Source of the DNA: Bemisia tabaci
Taxonomy: Eukaryota > Arthropoda > Insecta > Hemiptera > Aleyrodidae
Direction of reading: 5' to 3'
DNA: 64,000 nt
Assembly: GCF_918797505.1 (NCBI RefSeq)
Contig: NC_092795.1
Coordinates: forward strand, 620,001-684,000
The position numbers and the translations under genes are program-made. Positions 24,181 through 36,084 of the stretch are shown piece after piece. The notes under the pieces were generated by a model. That model searched no databases. It was not told the origin of the DNA and saw only the letters and a program-made list of their open reading frames with translations. Position 1 is the stretch's first letter. Each line of letters begins with the position of its first letter.

Positions 24181-24680
24181 CGAAAAGAGTGAGACAAGAA
24201 ACCCATGAACTATCTGATAAAACAAACAAGAACGAGAGAGAAATAAGATGATAAAAGAAGTGAATTCTACAGAGATGATGATTGCACGTATGACCCGGGA
24301 CAAAGCAATAAAAGCGGAGGTAATATTGTTTACAAACCATTTTCTTACGTCATCTGTCGCCCAGCAGTGTTTGTGATGTCACCAAATATTCACAACAAAC
24401 GAACACCTCAGAAATGAGGTTAGAATTTAAAGGTGTACTGTAGTAGTGTGACTCTAAAGTGTAACTGTACTGGTATTCTATGTTTAGATTTAATTCCGCA
24501 TGTGTTTTGTTCATGTTTTTTGTTATTTGGTAATGTACGGTGCTCTATGATTCTTTAGTTCAATGCATCATGTTTCTTGGAACTAGATGATAATTTTGTT
24601 CATTTTTGAAGCTCACCCAGTTTTGTGCATTCTTCATTGTTTTTCTGTGCTGGCTAGCTGTTCTGCAGTTGCGATTGAAT

Positions 24681-27600
24681 ATGGAAGATCTACCTCTTTT
24701 GTATCTTGACCTCAAACTAAAAACCAAACGGAAATTGAGGAAATACCAACATTTGCTTACCAAAGAAACCGATGCTGTTGTCACCATTGAGTCGGAGGTT
24801 AGTGTCATTAGAAGTTTTGCGTCATATGTATAGACGTGTCCCGGTGATAATGGGAGTAAAGGGAACAACTGTGCACGATATCATGACCAAGCAGTTGGTA
24901 TGGTGTGGGCATCAGGGCCGGATTTACCAATAGGCTACATAGGCTATAGCCTAGGGTGCAACATTCTGAGGGGCGCAAAATTTTTGAGAATTTATTCAAA
25001 AACGTGACTTATTAAAAAATGTCATCAAATGTCATCATTTTCCTGACACCAAACATCCTTCCTCTGATCTGGAGGGGAGGGGAGTTTGGGAGATCCCCCC
25101 CCCCCCCACGAGAGCGCCTACTTTTAGGGGCGCCACCCTAAGTTTAGCCTAGGGCGCAAAAAAAGTAAATCCGGCCCTGGTGGGCATGTGCAGAAGATGG
25201 CTGATACCAGGATGCCAAAGACGGTTTAGGAGTGGGTCCCTCTAGGTAAGTGTCAGAGAGGGCGCCTCAGTCCAGCCAAACAGGGTGTAGGGGGAATCCG
25301 TCAAGAGAAGAAAGATGCTAGCTTCTAGAAGATCTCTACCGTGACCAAGGGTGTTGCTAGGAAATTTCTCTGGGGGAGGGGGCATGGGACCACCTCTCGT
25401 GGTGAAGAGAGCGAGGGGGGGTGAAGAATGAAGGATCCCGTTTTTCTGGGGGGGGGGGACCCCCCTAGCTACGCCCATGACCGTGACAGATTCCTATGGC
25501 AGGTAGGTGTCGCAGAGCGCCCTAGTGCACCATAACAGCTACTTAAACATACTTATGTATTGATGTGTGATCTTTCCAGACATCATTAATTTTTTTTCTG
25601 CTATCAAGGTAAGTAAAAAAAAGTTAAGCACAATTCATATGGTCAACATTTCATCCAATGAAAGTAAAGTACCCTGATAGAGAGAGTATTACCATGTTGC
25701 TACAGTTTTCGATCGGCTCCTGCTCCTCCACCCGGAGCTTCATGGAGGTCTTCGGACCCAAAAATTGTGGACGCTCTACGAAAATGTAAATACAAAATGA
25801 CTTTATGTTGTTTTATTTGTGTTAGGTACTGGCAAACCTAGGTATCCCAAAACGAGTGACCAGACAACCCCCCATCTTTTTTACTGCTACCTAACATGAC
25901 TACTGCTTAACTTGTTTTCACGGCTATAGTGAATGTGATTGAGGAAACCGAATTTTTACAGATCGAAGTAGATTTAATTTGAGGAACAACATTCACCAGT
26001 GAGAAGGGCTACAAGTAAAAGGAAGCATAGCAAATAAAATTAATAAACTGTCAGAAATTTCATAATAATAATGAGATGGAGACTACTTGTTGCAGCTGGC
26101 ACTAGAGTGGGATTTTGATGTGCAAATGAGTCCATTCTTTTTTCATTTACACTGGTTTGTATGGCATCCAATCCCACATTTGTAGCGCTCTGGAGTTGGA
26201 TACAAAAGAATTCTATTCAGTCACTGTTGCTGTATGAAAGAAAAAGTGTTATTCTCATCAACAATAGCGGTTCCTCTAAAAATAAATTGAACTGCAAAGG
26301 CAAGTCAAAGTATTTCTAGATGTCACTCATAGGTCTCTAAGCTAATGGACCAGGCTACTATTGCTTTTGTTTTATATTTTATTTAAAAAGCTTTATCTTC
26401 CTTCTTACCAGAATCTGATGATTTGCAACGCTGGACTTGTCAGCGGTAATCAACGAGAAGAGCTAGTTCAGTTTTTTTCATCATTTGGCGCCATTGAAGA
26501 GGTATCCATGTCACCAGGCAAATCTTATTCCTTCATAAAATTCAAACGTACACATGATGCAATCAAGGCCTTCAAAGAGGTGAATGGACAAAAGGGTTTA
26601 CCAAGCATGGACTCCTGTTTGTACCTTCTTTTTGTTAATAAGGGTAAGATTTATGTTTTGTTGTTAAAAAAATAAAATTGTTTATCATATACAAAGGAGC
26701 CAGGGCCTACCATTCTCTTAAGGGAAACATCTTTCAACAGTAACTAGGGGTGCAGAAAGTGCTTGACAGGCCTGTCACAGGCTTGTTGTAAGAGAAATGC
26801 AAAGACACTTGAAAGAAGGAAAAAAATATGAAAGCAGCATTACTTACTTTTTATATGAAGAAAACTATATAATGCGCTCTTTTATGTGAATAAATAGTGA
26901 AGCGCACAGTCTCTTTATGACTTATTTTAATAGTCTGGATGACTAACTCCAACTAAGTAATCACTGTTTTCAAATACACTGGGCAAAACTATGAGAGCAC
27001 TCTGGTGATTCTAATTTTTGGTTTTTTTTCTGGCTTTAATTTTTCTTTAAAATAGTGTAGCTACACCCAGGTATTCAACCATCCTGTTCCATACTAAGCT
27101 GAATATGAAAGTGCCAGAAAAAATACTTGATGATTCACTCTCATTCTATTCTAAAATCATGTCTGGGGGAATTATGTACTTCAGAATGAAATATTTCACT
27201 CTTATGAAATCGAGTGGTTTTTCATTAAATGGGGGGAGGGCAGAGGACTGAAATGTTATTACATAGGCTGTCCAAAAAGTACCGAGACTGGTTCTATAAT
27301 TCAAAAACCAAGATAGCTAGAGGCTTGATCTTGGTCTTATTTAAAAGATCAACTCAATATCTATCGATTAAGACCAAAATCAAAACTTTCGGTCAAATAT
27401 TTCAAAAGTTACAACACTGTTTGTAGAAAAAATATCTGGACCCCCTACCGTTTTTTATGACTATTTTCTCTTGCCGGGAACACTCTCTAAATTATTGATG
27501 ATCAGTGCACGGTTCTTTTGCAACTAATCATGGCGAAACCTAATTGATTTGGAAACACTGTCAAGCCGTCGTTGTCCGACTACGGGTATAAGAGTTCAAA

Positions 27601-30600
27601 ATTCCACGGGGAAAGAATGAACCATCAGTCAGCCACCCCTAAAAAATCCAGGAAATTTTCGGCAGTTGCTGACAATTCACAGTGCGTGCGTGGTCTACGC
27701 TGCAGATAGTGAGTGATTTTGTTTCTGTGTTAGATATTTTTGATACCTATATGGAAAGAGATAAAGCAGTGGTATTAAAAATTTCGAACACAGAAACAAA
27801 ACCACTCACTATCTGCAGCGTAGACCACGCACGCACTGTGAATTGTCAGCAACTGCCGAAAATTTCCTGGATTTTTTAGGGGTGGCTGACCGATGGTTCA
27901 TTCTTTCCCTGTGGAATTTTGAACTCTTATACCCGTAGTCGGACGATGGGGGCTTGACAGTGTTTCCAAATCAATTAGGTTTCGCCATGATTAGTTGCAA
28001 AAGAACCGTGCACTGATCATCAATAATTTAGAGAGTGTTCCCGGCAAGAGAAAATAGTCATAAAAAACGGTAGGGGGTCCAGATATTTTTTCTACAAACA
28101 GTGTTGTAACTTTTGAAATATTTGACCGAAAGTTTTGATTTTGGTCTCAATCAATAGATATTGAGTTGATCTTTTAAATAAGACCAAGATCAAGCCTCTA
28201 GCTATCTTGGTTTTTGAGTTATAGAACCAGTCTCGGTACTTTTTGGACAGCCTATGTATAACCAGGTTAGCTTTTGAGGAAGAAGCAGTAAAGTGCCAGT
28301 AAGTAAAAAGTTTAAGGAACAAGATAGAAAATGCTGAGCTTTTTTTTTTTTTTTTGGATTTAGACTTCTCTGCGGAATGCGTTCCCTCAAAATTTCCAAT
28401 ACAATTCAATAGTTTAAGAACCTGCGTTTTAATAACTGATTAAGTATTTTCTTTACGTTTTCAGTTCCACCCTTGTCAGTTTATGAGGATGTGCTGCCAC
28501 CCGGTTTACTTTTACTAGAAAATTTCATCAACGAACATGAAGAAGAGATGCTTCTAAATTGTGTCATTTGGTCATCTGTTGACTCAGATCAAGGTACGTC
28601 TGCAAGAGGTCTAATCGCCTTGTTCCAGCTTTTAGTGTATTTTTCGAAGGAAAGATACACTATTGCGTTCTCCCTCATGGTGGGACCTAGACCTGGGACC
28701 ATGTATAGAGCACCAATCTCGAGTCGTAGATCACGAATATATATGTCATTCATTTTCTGTCGGATTTTTCAGTTTTCAGAGCGTTGAGCGGCAGTTAATT
28801 TTTTGAGAAGTTTATTTTAACTTGCATGGTTCTTTTTCTTGAGATGAGTAGTTGCTCAGGTAGTTGCTTGGACGAAGTACATTTTGCAATGAGGAACTGC
28901 TATTTCAGGTTCATCCATAGAATCACTTATCTTTCAACTAATTTCATCTATTTTTTCTCTAAAATGAGCCAGAAATATGCCAACTTCTTACTCTTTTGTG
29001 CTAATGATGTAATGGTTTATTTTTCCAAAATAACTCCTACCAGACAATGGGCCTGTTGCAAACTTTTGCTAGAGCAAAGATAAAAGTCATTCCTTATAGA
29101 TAGTGTCTCAAATCTAGTGATCTCATTGGCAAACTCTGAAATGCACTCCTAACTTAGCAATCTGCGTTCTTTTAAGCTTCCTGCTTCAAAAAGGATACTA
29201 CGGTACAGGTGAACATTTCGTTACAGGAGTCATTCCATTCAATCTCTGCTTAACATGGCCGATGCTTCCGCGCGCAAGTTGAAGAGAGTGCGATGTCAAT
29301 CAAGACAGATATATATCAAAGTGAGAAAAATGTGAATGTAAACATGCCAATCGTTATCATGTGGTTAGAATTATCGTCCCATCACATGTGTTTTTTTGGA
29401 TTGGCATCAGCTATGTTTACGTAGTATCCTTGTGAGCAGGGGTTGGATGGAATGACTCCTCTAGCAAAATGTTCACCCGTGCTGTGGTATCGTGTTTTTG
29501 AGGCGGGAAGCTCGAAAAAACGCAAATTTCTTATGCAAATTGTGAAGTAAGGAGTGCATTTCAGACTGTGCCGATGTTCTCATCGTGATTTTTGAGACAC
29601 TCTCTTAGAGCAATAACAACTCTTATTTTTGCTCTAGCAAAAGTTTGCAACATGCCCATTAACAATATAAGTTATTACTCAGGAGCCTTGGCTTAAATGA
29701 AATTAATGGCAGCTTTTTCTTTCAGAGAAATGTTTGAAGCATAGACAAGTGAAGCATTTTGGCTACGAATTTAGATACAGTGACAACAATGTTAATAAAG
29801 ATGCGCCTCTGATGGAAAGTATCCCGCAAGAGTGTGGATTTTTGTTTGAGCGATTAAGCAAAAGTCGTCCTGAACTGTCCTTATGGATGCCTGACCAGCT
29901 GACAGTGAATAAATATGAGCCAGGGCAAGGTATGAATATTTTTCTTTTCCAACATAGTGGTCCAAAGAGACAAATATTCGAAAGTTCTACAGTAAAAATT
30001 TCAGAAATGCAGTAGTGTTTTGATGGGTTATAGCATAGAAAGTATAGGTATCATTTAAAACGTTTTTGCATCAAAATTATATGCAAATATATTTATGTCC
30101 CAAAAGTGTTCAATATTTACTTGTAACAACCAATAAGAAATCTTTGTTCAAATTTTATGATAGTTGATGACAAAACTTTTTGAAATCAAAATACCAAAAA
30201 TCCCATAAATTTTAAAAGAATGATCATACCGAGATGGGAAAGAATTACTTTATTAGTAGCAGATTGCTATTTCAGGCTTTAGTGCATATTTACCTGGAGC
30301 TGAGGACTAAAGTGTTACATCACAAAATTTTAGTAAAGTATTGTTTATTTTTATTTTTATTTGATTTATCAAATAAAATGTCATTGCCAATTGCCCTTGG
30401 TTGGTTGGCGGCCTCTGTAACCTCCTATTTCTTCCCTTTTTTGGGAGCTCAATCAGGAGGTCGTTGCCACTGCCCTTGTCCTTGTTGAAACTGATGAGGT
30501 ACATACTCGATTATTGAGCTGATGGTTTTCCCCTGTTCCGTTATTCTGTGCCCTGTTGATTTCTTTCTGGAAAGGAGGAGTCAGCAGGTTAATCCATAGT

Positions 30601-33600
30601 TTTTGTTCTGTACAAGTGCTGCTTAAGCTGAACTTTTTATTCCCTTATTATTCTATATGTAATGTCCTACTCATTATGTTCTTTCTCTGAATACTTTTTG
30701 CAATGGCTTTTGAATGATGAAAGATGAAGCTTCAATTTTTGTTCATCCGCAAGCAGACTCAAAAATACTCCTGACATACATGTGTCAATTTTTCTAAGAG
30801 CAAAGGGGTGGATAGGACTAATCAATTTTCCGCAAGCTCTGTTTGAAATTGAATTCAAGTGAGTTTGGAGATCTGGAATTGTGTGCAGTCGCTCAAAATT
30901 ACTCTACTCGTATTACTGGCCACTCGTACTTTGAGTTCCTAACTAGCAAAGTTGATGCGGCAGAACCTCGAAAAAAGGCGGCATGAGTCTTATCACTTTT
31001 AGGTTTTCCTAGTATTTCTCTCCATTACAATAGTATTGTTTCAATCTGATAACTTCTTCAAATTTACTCTAGGGATCCCTCCACACATAGATACTCATAG
31101 TGCGTTCAACGATCCGATCTTGTCTCTTTCGTTGAATGCTTCTATTGTTATGGAATGGAGGAATTCTGAAAGGCAACACTTTAGTGTACTTTTACCCAGG
31201 AGATCTCTATTGATCATGTCCTCTGAGTCAAGGTAAATCATTTTAAACATTCATCTAAATAAAATTTAATAACTCATTGCAGCTATCTGCCTAAGTTACT
31301 AATGATCCTAAGATAGATATGGAATGAATCTTAAAAATTCTGTTTCCCTGGCAAAGTTGAAATAGGTAATCATCATTATTATGAAAAGGAAAAGAGATAT
31401 AATCATAAGAAATAAAATTTTGAATTAATATAGGGGGGTTTCCTTCTGAGATCTTCAATTTTTTTCCTCCTCTTGGTTACTGAAACCTGTGGAAAATTAA
31501 ACTTTTCTGTTTTTCTGATGAGCGGAGGCTATGTTCATCATTAAAACCAATAATCTCATTAGTAGTCACAGTTTTAACTATGTTCATGAAGCATTTACCT
31601 TTAATGTAAGACTTCTAAATGAGTTTTCTGGAGATGCAAGAGCTCAGAATATTCTTTGCCTTCACATTGCTGTCCACATAAGACTTTTTTCCCTTCAAAT
31701 TTTTTGAGGTAGTCTTTAAAAATTCTTCCACATAAAACCACGACCTTCACTACATATCGACGGTGAAACTACCAAACCACGTATCTCGGTTTGCGACGTC
31801 GCAGACTTCCTGTCATACTTTATTTTTTAAATGAAAAACTACTTAACATCCAGTCTTGAAAATTTCTGTGATTTTTCCTCTTCGTGCGGAGAAAATTCTG
31901 TGAAAATTTCAAGGAATGATATTGATTTGGTCTACTTCAAAAAAATAAAATGCGAGCGTAGATTTTTAAACACCGCAAACGAGATACGTGGTTTGGTAGT
32001 TTCACCGTCGATATTTTCTTTGCACAAAAAGGAGCTTGTCACACTGTTACATTGGCAAAAATCATGTCCTTAATTGTTTTCCAAAAAAAATAGGCCAGCC
32101 ATACAAGAAATAATATGAACATGTAGAAAAATCCCAAAAATTCTTTTTGTCTTATTTTGTTCTCCTTTTTGAGTTCCTTCAAATTTCTTGCAAACCTGGT
32201 TGGTCGAGTTCTTTTTGGACTCACATGGAGGAGAAAGGGTTTATAGATCCAGCCAGGAGCTGGGAAAGTGTAGAAGGATATTCCAGCGCCTTTACCCACC
32301 TCAAGTAATAGACTTATGAAGCTTAGTCATGAGCCCGCTTATTTGAAAGAAGATGATATATCTAATAGGGACTAATTAATATTCAAAGGAACACTGGTCT
32401 CAATTTTTTGTTTGTTTGTGAGTCAGATATATGGCCCTGTTTTAATTATCATTGATTTTCTTAAGAAAAGTTTTGTTTCTACTTTTGTAGGTATGCATGG
32501 ACTCATGGAATCACTCCCCGTAAAACTGATATCCTCAAAAATCATGAAGGAAATTTGACAGTGTGCGCCAGGGAAGTGAGGGTGTCTTTTACTTTTCGAC
32601 AGTTGCGCCGTGAGGGGCCCTGTATGTGCCAATGGCCAAAGTTTTGTGATTCTCAAACGCCAAAGACTGAAACCCAGGTTGACAGGCTGACTGAAGATTG
32701 TGCATCAAAGCTGGAAAAAATTTATGTCCATCAGGTATAGAGAAAAGAGCACATGTTTTTTACCCACTTAAGAGGAACATTTACCTTTTATGGAAAGTGT
32801 ATTTTTGTAGAAAGACATCCCAGATGTCACCCTACTTCTCATTCTGAACAGAAGTCTTGCTGGGATTCACTGTGTTGTTTTCAAGATATTTGTCTCTGAT
32901 CGTTTGTAACAACCCGTTCATGCATTGCTTATGTTTAGTGTGGACCGAAAGTAAACGCCTTGAAGTTTGTTTTCTTATCATCTCTAATCATGACATAGAG
33001 TATTTCGTTCACTTTGCTCCCTAACATAACCTTTAACATTAGTTTCGACCTATTTGTTCTGCATTTTCTTCTTCTGTCCATTCATCTACAATTCACTCCT
33101 GATGACTTGCTGATGTTAGCATCACTAAAATGATCAATTTAATTTCCCTCGTGGCCTAATTCTGATTAGTCAAACTGGATTTTATTCCCTCGAAGATTTC
33201 TCTACTGCCAAACTTTCATGCACTTCATGAAACTCATACATTCATAAGAGAACTGGCATGCATCGTAACTCTTCCCTCTTCAGGGTTCTAACTGCCAAGG
33301 AAATAAAAATAGAAGAAGTATTCTTTATTTTCGTTTGATTCTATGCTGCAGTTCCCCTTGAAAGGTCTGCATTTTCATATCTTGGAATTATCACAATGGG
33401 CTCCGTCCTCTTTGCCATTCAAATATCAAGTCGATAATTAGTATCTCAGATTGCAAAGTTGTAAGTCTCTGCTTGGCGCTTATACTCTATTTTTTCAAGT
33501 AATAGAAACCAACGATTTCTACTAAAATTTGTTGTGAATTTTCTTGACTCATTCTAAAAAAATCACAAAATGATTCTAAATTGCAAAGATTTTTGACCAG

Positions 33601-35314
33601 TTTTCCGTGAAGAAAGTAAAATGTAATCAGAGACATTTAAACGTTTGCAATTGAGATAAACATTTTTTGCAATCAGCCATTGATATTTTTAATTTGTGTG
33701 CACAAATTACCTAGAGCGATACTGCAGGATTAGAAAAGGTTAGTTTAATGATTTCCTCATAATGAGCTTCTTTCCATCAAAGCAAACATTAAAAAGCACA
33801 GATACTCAAAAAACAGACTCATGTGAAAAATTTAGAAGTGTAAGTATGACTATTCGTGCAGAAATTTCATTATTAGGATAGGTAATTTTACTTAGTTTTA
33901 TATTTTTATTATTGCTGTTGCAGGTTTACAATGAAATTGCTTCGCACTTCAGTGATACCAGACATAAGCCTTGGCCAAATGTCTTAAGTTTTGTAATGTC
34001 TCTCAAACCAGGTGATATTCTTTTGGATGTTGGTTGCGGCAATGGAAAATATTTTGGACACAATAAATATATTGTTGAGGTTAGACATAGACATAGACAT
34101 CACTTAATTTCTTTCATCTATAAGCTCTAGCCTCCATAGCCATTATTGTGATACTGGTCATCAGTTCAATTTAAACACAGTTACCCTAGTCGGCAAATGT
34201 GTTTGAGATTAGTAACAAGTTTCTCTGCGACTTGAACAGCTAATAATTTAAAAAATTAGCCTAAGAGTCTTATCAAAAATCCTGCGCAATTTTCTCTTAT
34301 TCAAAAGTTATCCAAGATAAGAAAAATTCAATTTTATCTACAGATAGTTGCAATTAAAGCCCTCTTGAAAATTTGGGCTTAAATTGAACTTCTCCAATCT
34401 TAAATAATATCCAAATCAGAGTGAAATGCGCAGAACCTTGGATGACCCTTGTAGAAAGTAATATCAATAAAATTGTACAACAGATAATGGTTTTGCATGT
34501 GCCTTTTTATCAAATTGAAAATTCGCCAATGCATTCATGAACATCTAAACAAGGGTCCGAGAAAACAATGAAAACAATCATTTTACAGAGTAACAATGTA
34601 AACTCAGGCATTACAATATAATAATGTTGTTGACTTAACCCCCCTTCCTAAATAAAATATTTTTAGTTTTAATTGAGTGTCTGGTTTTAGATTGGCTGTG
34701 ATCGTAGCTCTAATTTGATGGAAGTATGCACAACGAGAGGTTTCCAAGTCTTCCAGTGTGACTGTTTGGTTCTACCTCTGCGCAGCTGCACAGTGAATGC
34801 GTGTATTAGTATTGCTGTTATTCATCATTTGTCAACACAAGAACGGAGAAAAGCAGCCATCAATGAGATTATTCGTGTCCTGAAGCCTGGCGGAAAGGCA
34901 TTGATCTACGTTTGGGCAAAAAACCAAAACAAAGAAGAAATGTCATCATATCTGAAGCAAGACAGAAAGAATCGAAGAAAGTCTGCAGAAACTAGTGTCA
35001 ACCACACTAAGTTTATCAGTTTAGATGAGAGTAATTACCCTAAAACGGCACCCGATGATCAAATCAGAAGCTTCGGTGTTACATTGCCCGTTCATTCAAA
35101 TCGCACTAATTTTCAGCACAACAACTTGCTTGTCCCATGGATATTGAAACATGGAGACTCTAAAAACGTTGAAGAAGCCCCCACTTTTCTCAGATTTTAT
35201 CATGTGTTTGAAGAGGATGAACTAGTGCAGCTATGCATTAGCATAGAAAATTGTTCTGTAGAAAGGAGTTTTTATGATCAAGGAAATTGGTGTGTCATCT
35301 TAGTGAAGAGCTAG
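24681..35314 (+). CDS. ALKBH8: ALKBH8: tRNA wobble-uridine methyltransferase and 2-oxoglutarate hydroxylase
   Basis: ALKBH8 completes mcm5U and related modifications at wobble uridines; its methyltransferase works with TRMT112. Eight exons give 622 codons including stop: 24681-24797, 26412-26643, 28465-28593, 29726-29929, 31073-31232, 32491-32734, 33924-34079, 34691-35314, all with GT/AG borders and consistent phases. Domains: RRM (about 35-115, NLMICNAGLV ... YSFIKF), AlkB domain with Fe ligands H232 and D234 (HIDTH) and H286 (WTHG), the 2-oxoglutarate pattern R311-x5-R317 (RVSFTFR), a zinc-type cysteine patch C325, C327, C333, then a class I methyltransferase with D397-VGCGNGKYFG and ISIAVIHH, ending GNWCVIL. 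Length is close to human (664 aa). An in-frame ATG at 24606 would add a hydrophobic leader not expected for this protein, so 24681 is preferred. Introns 1, 2, 3 and 5 contain transposon-derived repeats. Confidence 0.95.
24913..25179. mobile_element. hAT MITE, 267 bp, in ALKBH8 intron 1
   Basis: The termini are CAGGGCCGGATTTAC and, at the right end, GTAAATCCGGCCCTG. A perfect 8-bp target-site duplication GTGGGCAT flanks it (24905-24912 and 25180-25187). The interior also pairs (TAGCCTAGGGTGCAA with its inverse near 25155). It is a non-autonomous hAT-type element. A related left end occurs at about 48553. Confidence 0.9.
25346..25479. mobile_element. hAT MITE, 134 bp, in ALKBH8 intron 1
   Basis: The ends CAAGGGTGTTGCTAGG and CCTAGCTACGCCCATG are inverted repeats with a few mismatches. 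They are flanked by a perfect 8-bp duplication ACCGTGAC (25338-25345 and 25480-25487). A G-run lies near the right end. No coding capacity. Confidence 0.85.
27262..28256. mobile_element. Giant-hairpin Tc1/mariner-type element in ALKBH8 intron 2
   Basis: The 995-bp unit consists of two near-identical inverted arms, 27262-27747 and 27771-28256 (486 bp each), around a 23-nt loop. The ends are CATAGGCTGTCCAAAAAGTA, flanked by TA on both sides (27260-27261 and 28257-28258), the target site of Tc1/mariner elements. The left arm on the plus strand and the right arm on the minus strand each contain an open frame giving the same residues (LSKKYRDWFYNSKTKIARGL), which is simply the arm symmetry; no transposase is present. 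Transcription of ALKBH8 would place the entire hairpin in the pre-mRNA, 208 nt upstream of exon 3. Confidence 0.95.
29045..29660. mobile_element. Foldback element, family B copy 2, in ALKBH8 intron 3
   Basis: It has the same terminal sequence as 20952-21595 (CAATGGGCCTGTTGCAAAC) and the same arm motifs (AATGCACTCCTAACTTAGCA, GGTGAACATTT, GAGTCATTCC with inverse GGAATGACTC). The arms are about 200 bp. The right end is 65 bp before ALKBH8 exon 4. No ORF. Confidence 0.8.
31757..32011. mobile_element. TA-flanked MITE, family C, in ALKBH8 intron 5
   Basis: The ends TCGACGGTGAAACTACC and the exact inverse form near-perfect terminal repeats of about 40 bp, flanked by TA on both sides. The interior contains AT-rich arms (TTTCAAGGAATGATATTGAT). 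Related sequences occur near 56741, 60370, 60685 and 61870. Size and target site fit a Tc1/mariner-derived MITE. Confidence 0.85.
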
Positions 35315-35713
35315 TATTGATGAGGACAGTGTAGTGGATCTTTACCATAAAACCTCATCAAGGAAAGTTGCAAAATGTTGCCTCTCTTAGTTCTAGCTTG
35401 GAATGAGCTCTCAGGTTGGGGTGTAAAAAGTTTTAAAACGCTGACAGCTTCTTAAAACCTAGCACTTCTACCTCGTGGCATAATTCTCAGAAGAATAGAG
35501 TGAGTGGGAAAAAAGCTTTTAGAAGAAAATACGTTTGAAGATGTCTTTATTGTAACAGGAAGACCACCTTTCATCAGGAAAAAATCCATTAATATTTTCA
35601 AAAAGTGAGACAAGGTCATGAAATTGTGTACCATTATAAATGATGCTCTCAGGTGAAACAAGTGCCACCATCACAATGAGTGTCCACTTAGTCTTTCTAT
35701 CAAAAAATCATTA

Positions 35714-35719
35714 AATAAA
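35714..35719 (+). promoter_or_regulatory. Candidate polyadenylation signal of ALKBH8
   Basis: AATAAA lies 400 nt after the ALKBH8 stop codon and is the best-placed canonical hexamer seen downstream. Transcript evidence would be needed to assign it. Confidence 0.4.
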
Positions 35720-35918
35720 CGCATTATTGAAAACACAAAACTAGTTAACTTAAGTATTTTCCTCACTCCACATCCTCACCTTTCAAAGCAATCTTACCAA
35801 ATCCCAGAAAGAACCACACTTAGAAAATCAAGGTATTTAATCAACTAATTTTCATTATTATTTTATGATTCAGTTTGGTTGAATATGCTTGTTAGTTTAT
35901 CTGGCAGTAGTGTATGTA

Positions 35919-36084
35919 CTATCGCCGAATTTAGTTTCGCGCAGAGTCTCCGGTGACTATTTTGCGACAGCGCGGCGCGTTGCCTGATAACACTGTCATG
36001 AAGACGCTCTCGTTCCTCTGTGAGTGTTGCATAGTTTACGTTTGATTTGAGGCGGCCTATGTGCGAAACTAAATTCGGTGATAG
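35919..36084. mobile_element. TA-flanked MITE, 166 bp
   Basis: The ends CTATCGCCGAATTTAGTTTC and, inverted, CTATCACCGAATTTAGTTTC pair with one mismatch, and TA flanks both sides. The GC-rich middle has no ORF. It is consistent with a Tc1/mariner-type MITE. Confidence 0.8.

Larger units (their letters stand above)
19268..24680. other. Region between ZC3H11A-like and ALKBH8 start codons; repeats and likely promoters
   Basis: The two flanking genes are divergent (minus at 19267, plus at 24681), so both promoters and 5' UTRs should lie here. No coding exon could be supported. Contents recognised: a homopolymer T/G tract near 19825-19855, a 644-bp foldback element at 20952-21595, a second inverted-repeat element at 21629-21860, a possible retroelement tail at 22441-22850, and a locally GC- and CpG-richer block at about 24080-24180. 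Confidence 0.5.

Noticed and set aside
24606..24680. Upstream in-frame ATG for ALKBH8 adding a hydrophobic leader
   Set aside because: ALKBH8 is not a secreted protein, and the family's N-terminus matches a start at 24681; the extension is probably 5' UTR.
27229..28409. Plus-strand frame 27229-27426 and minus-strand frame 28092-28409 encode nearly the same peptide
   Set aside because: They are mirror images produced by the two arms of the inverted-repeat element, not two related genes.
30307..30504. Minus-strand frame in ALKBH8 intron 4 considered as a retroelement fragment
   Set aside because: The AT-rich end resembles a tail, but I could not recognise any element or domain.
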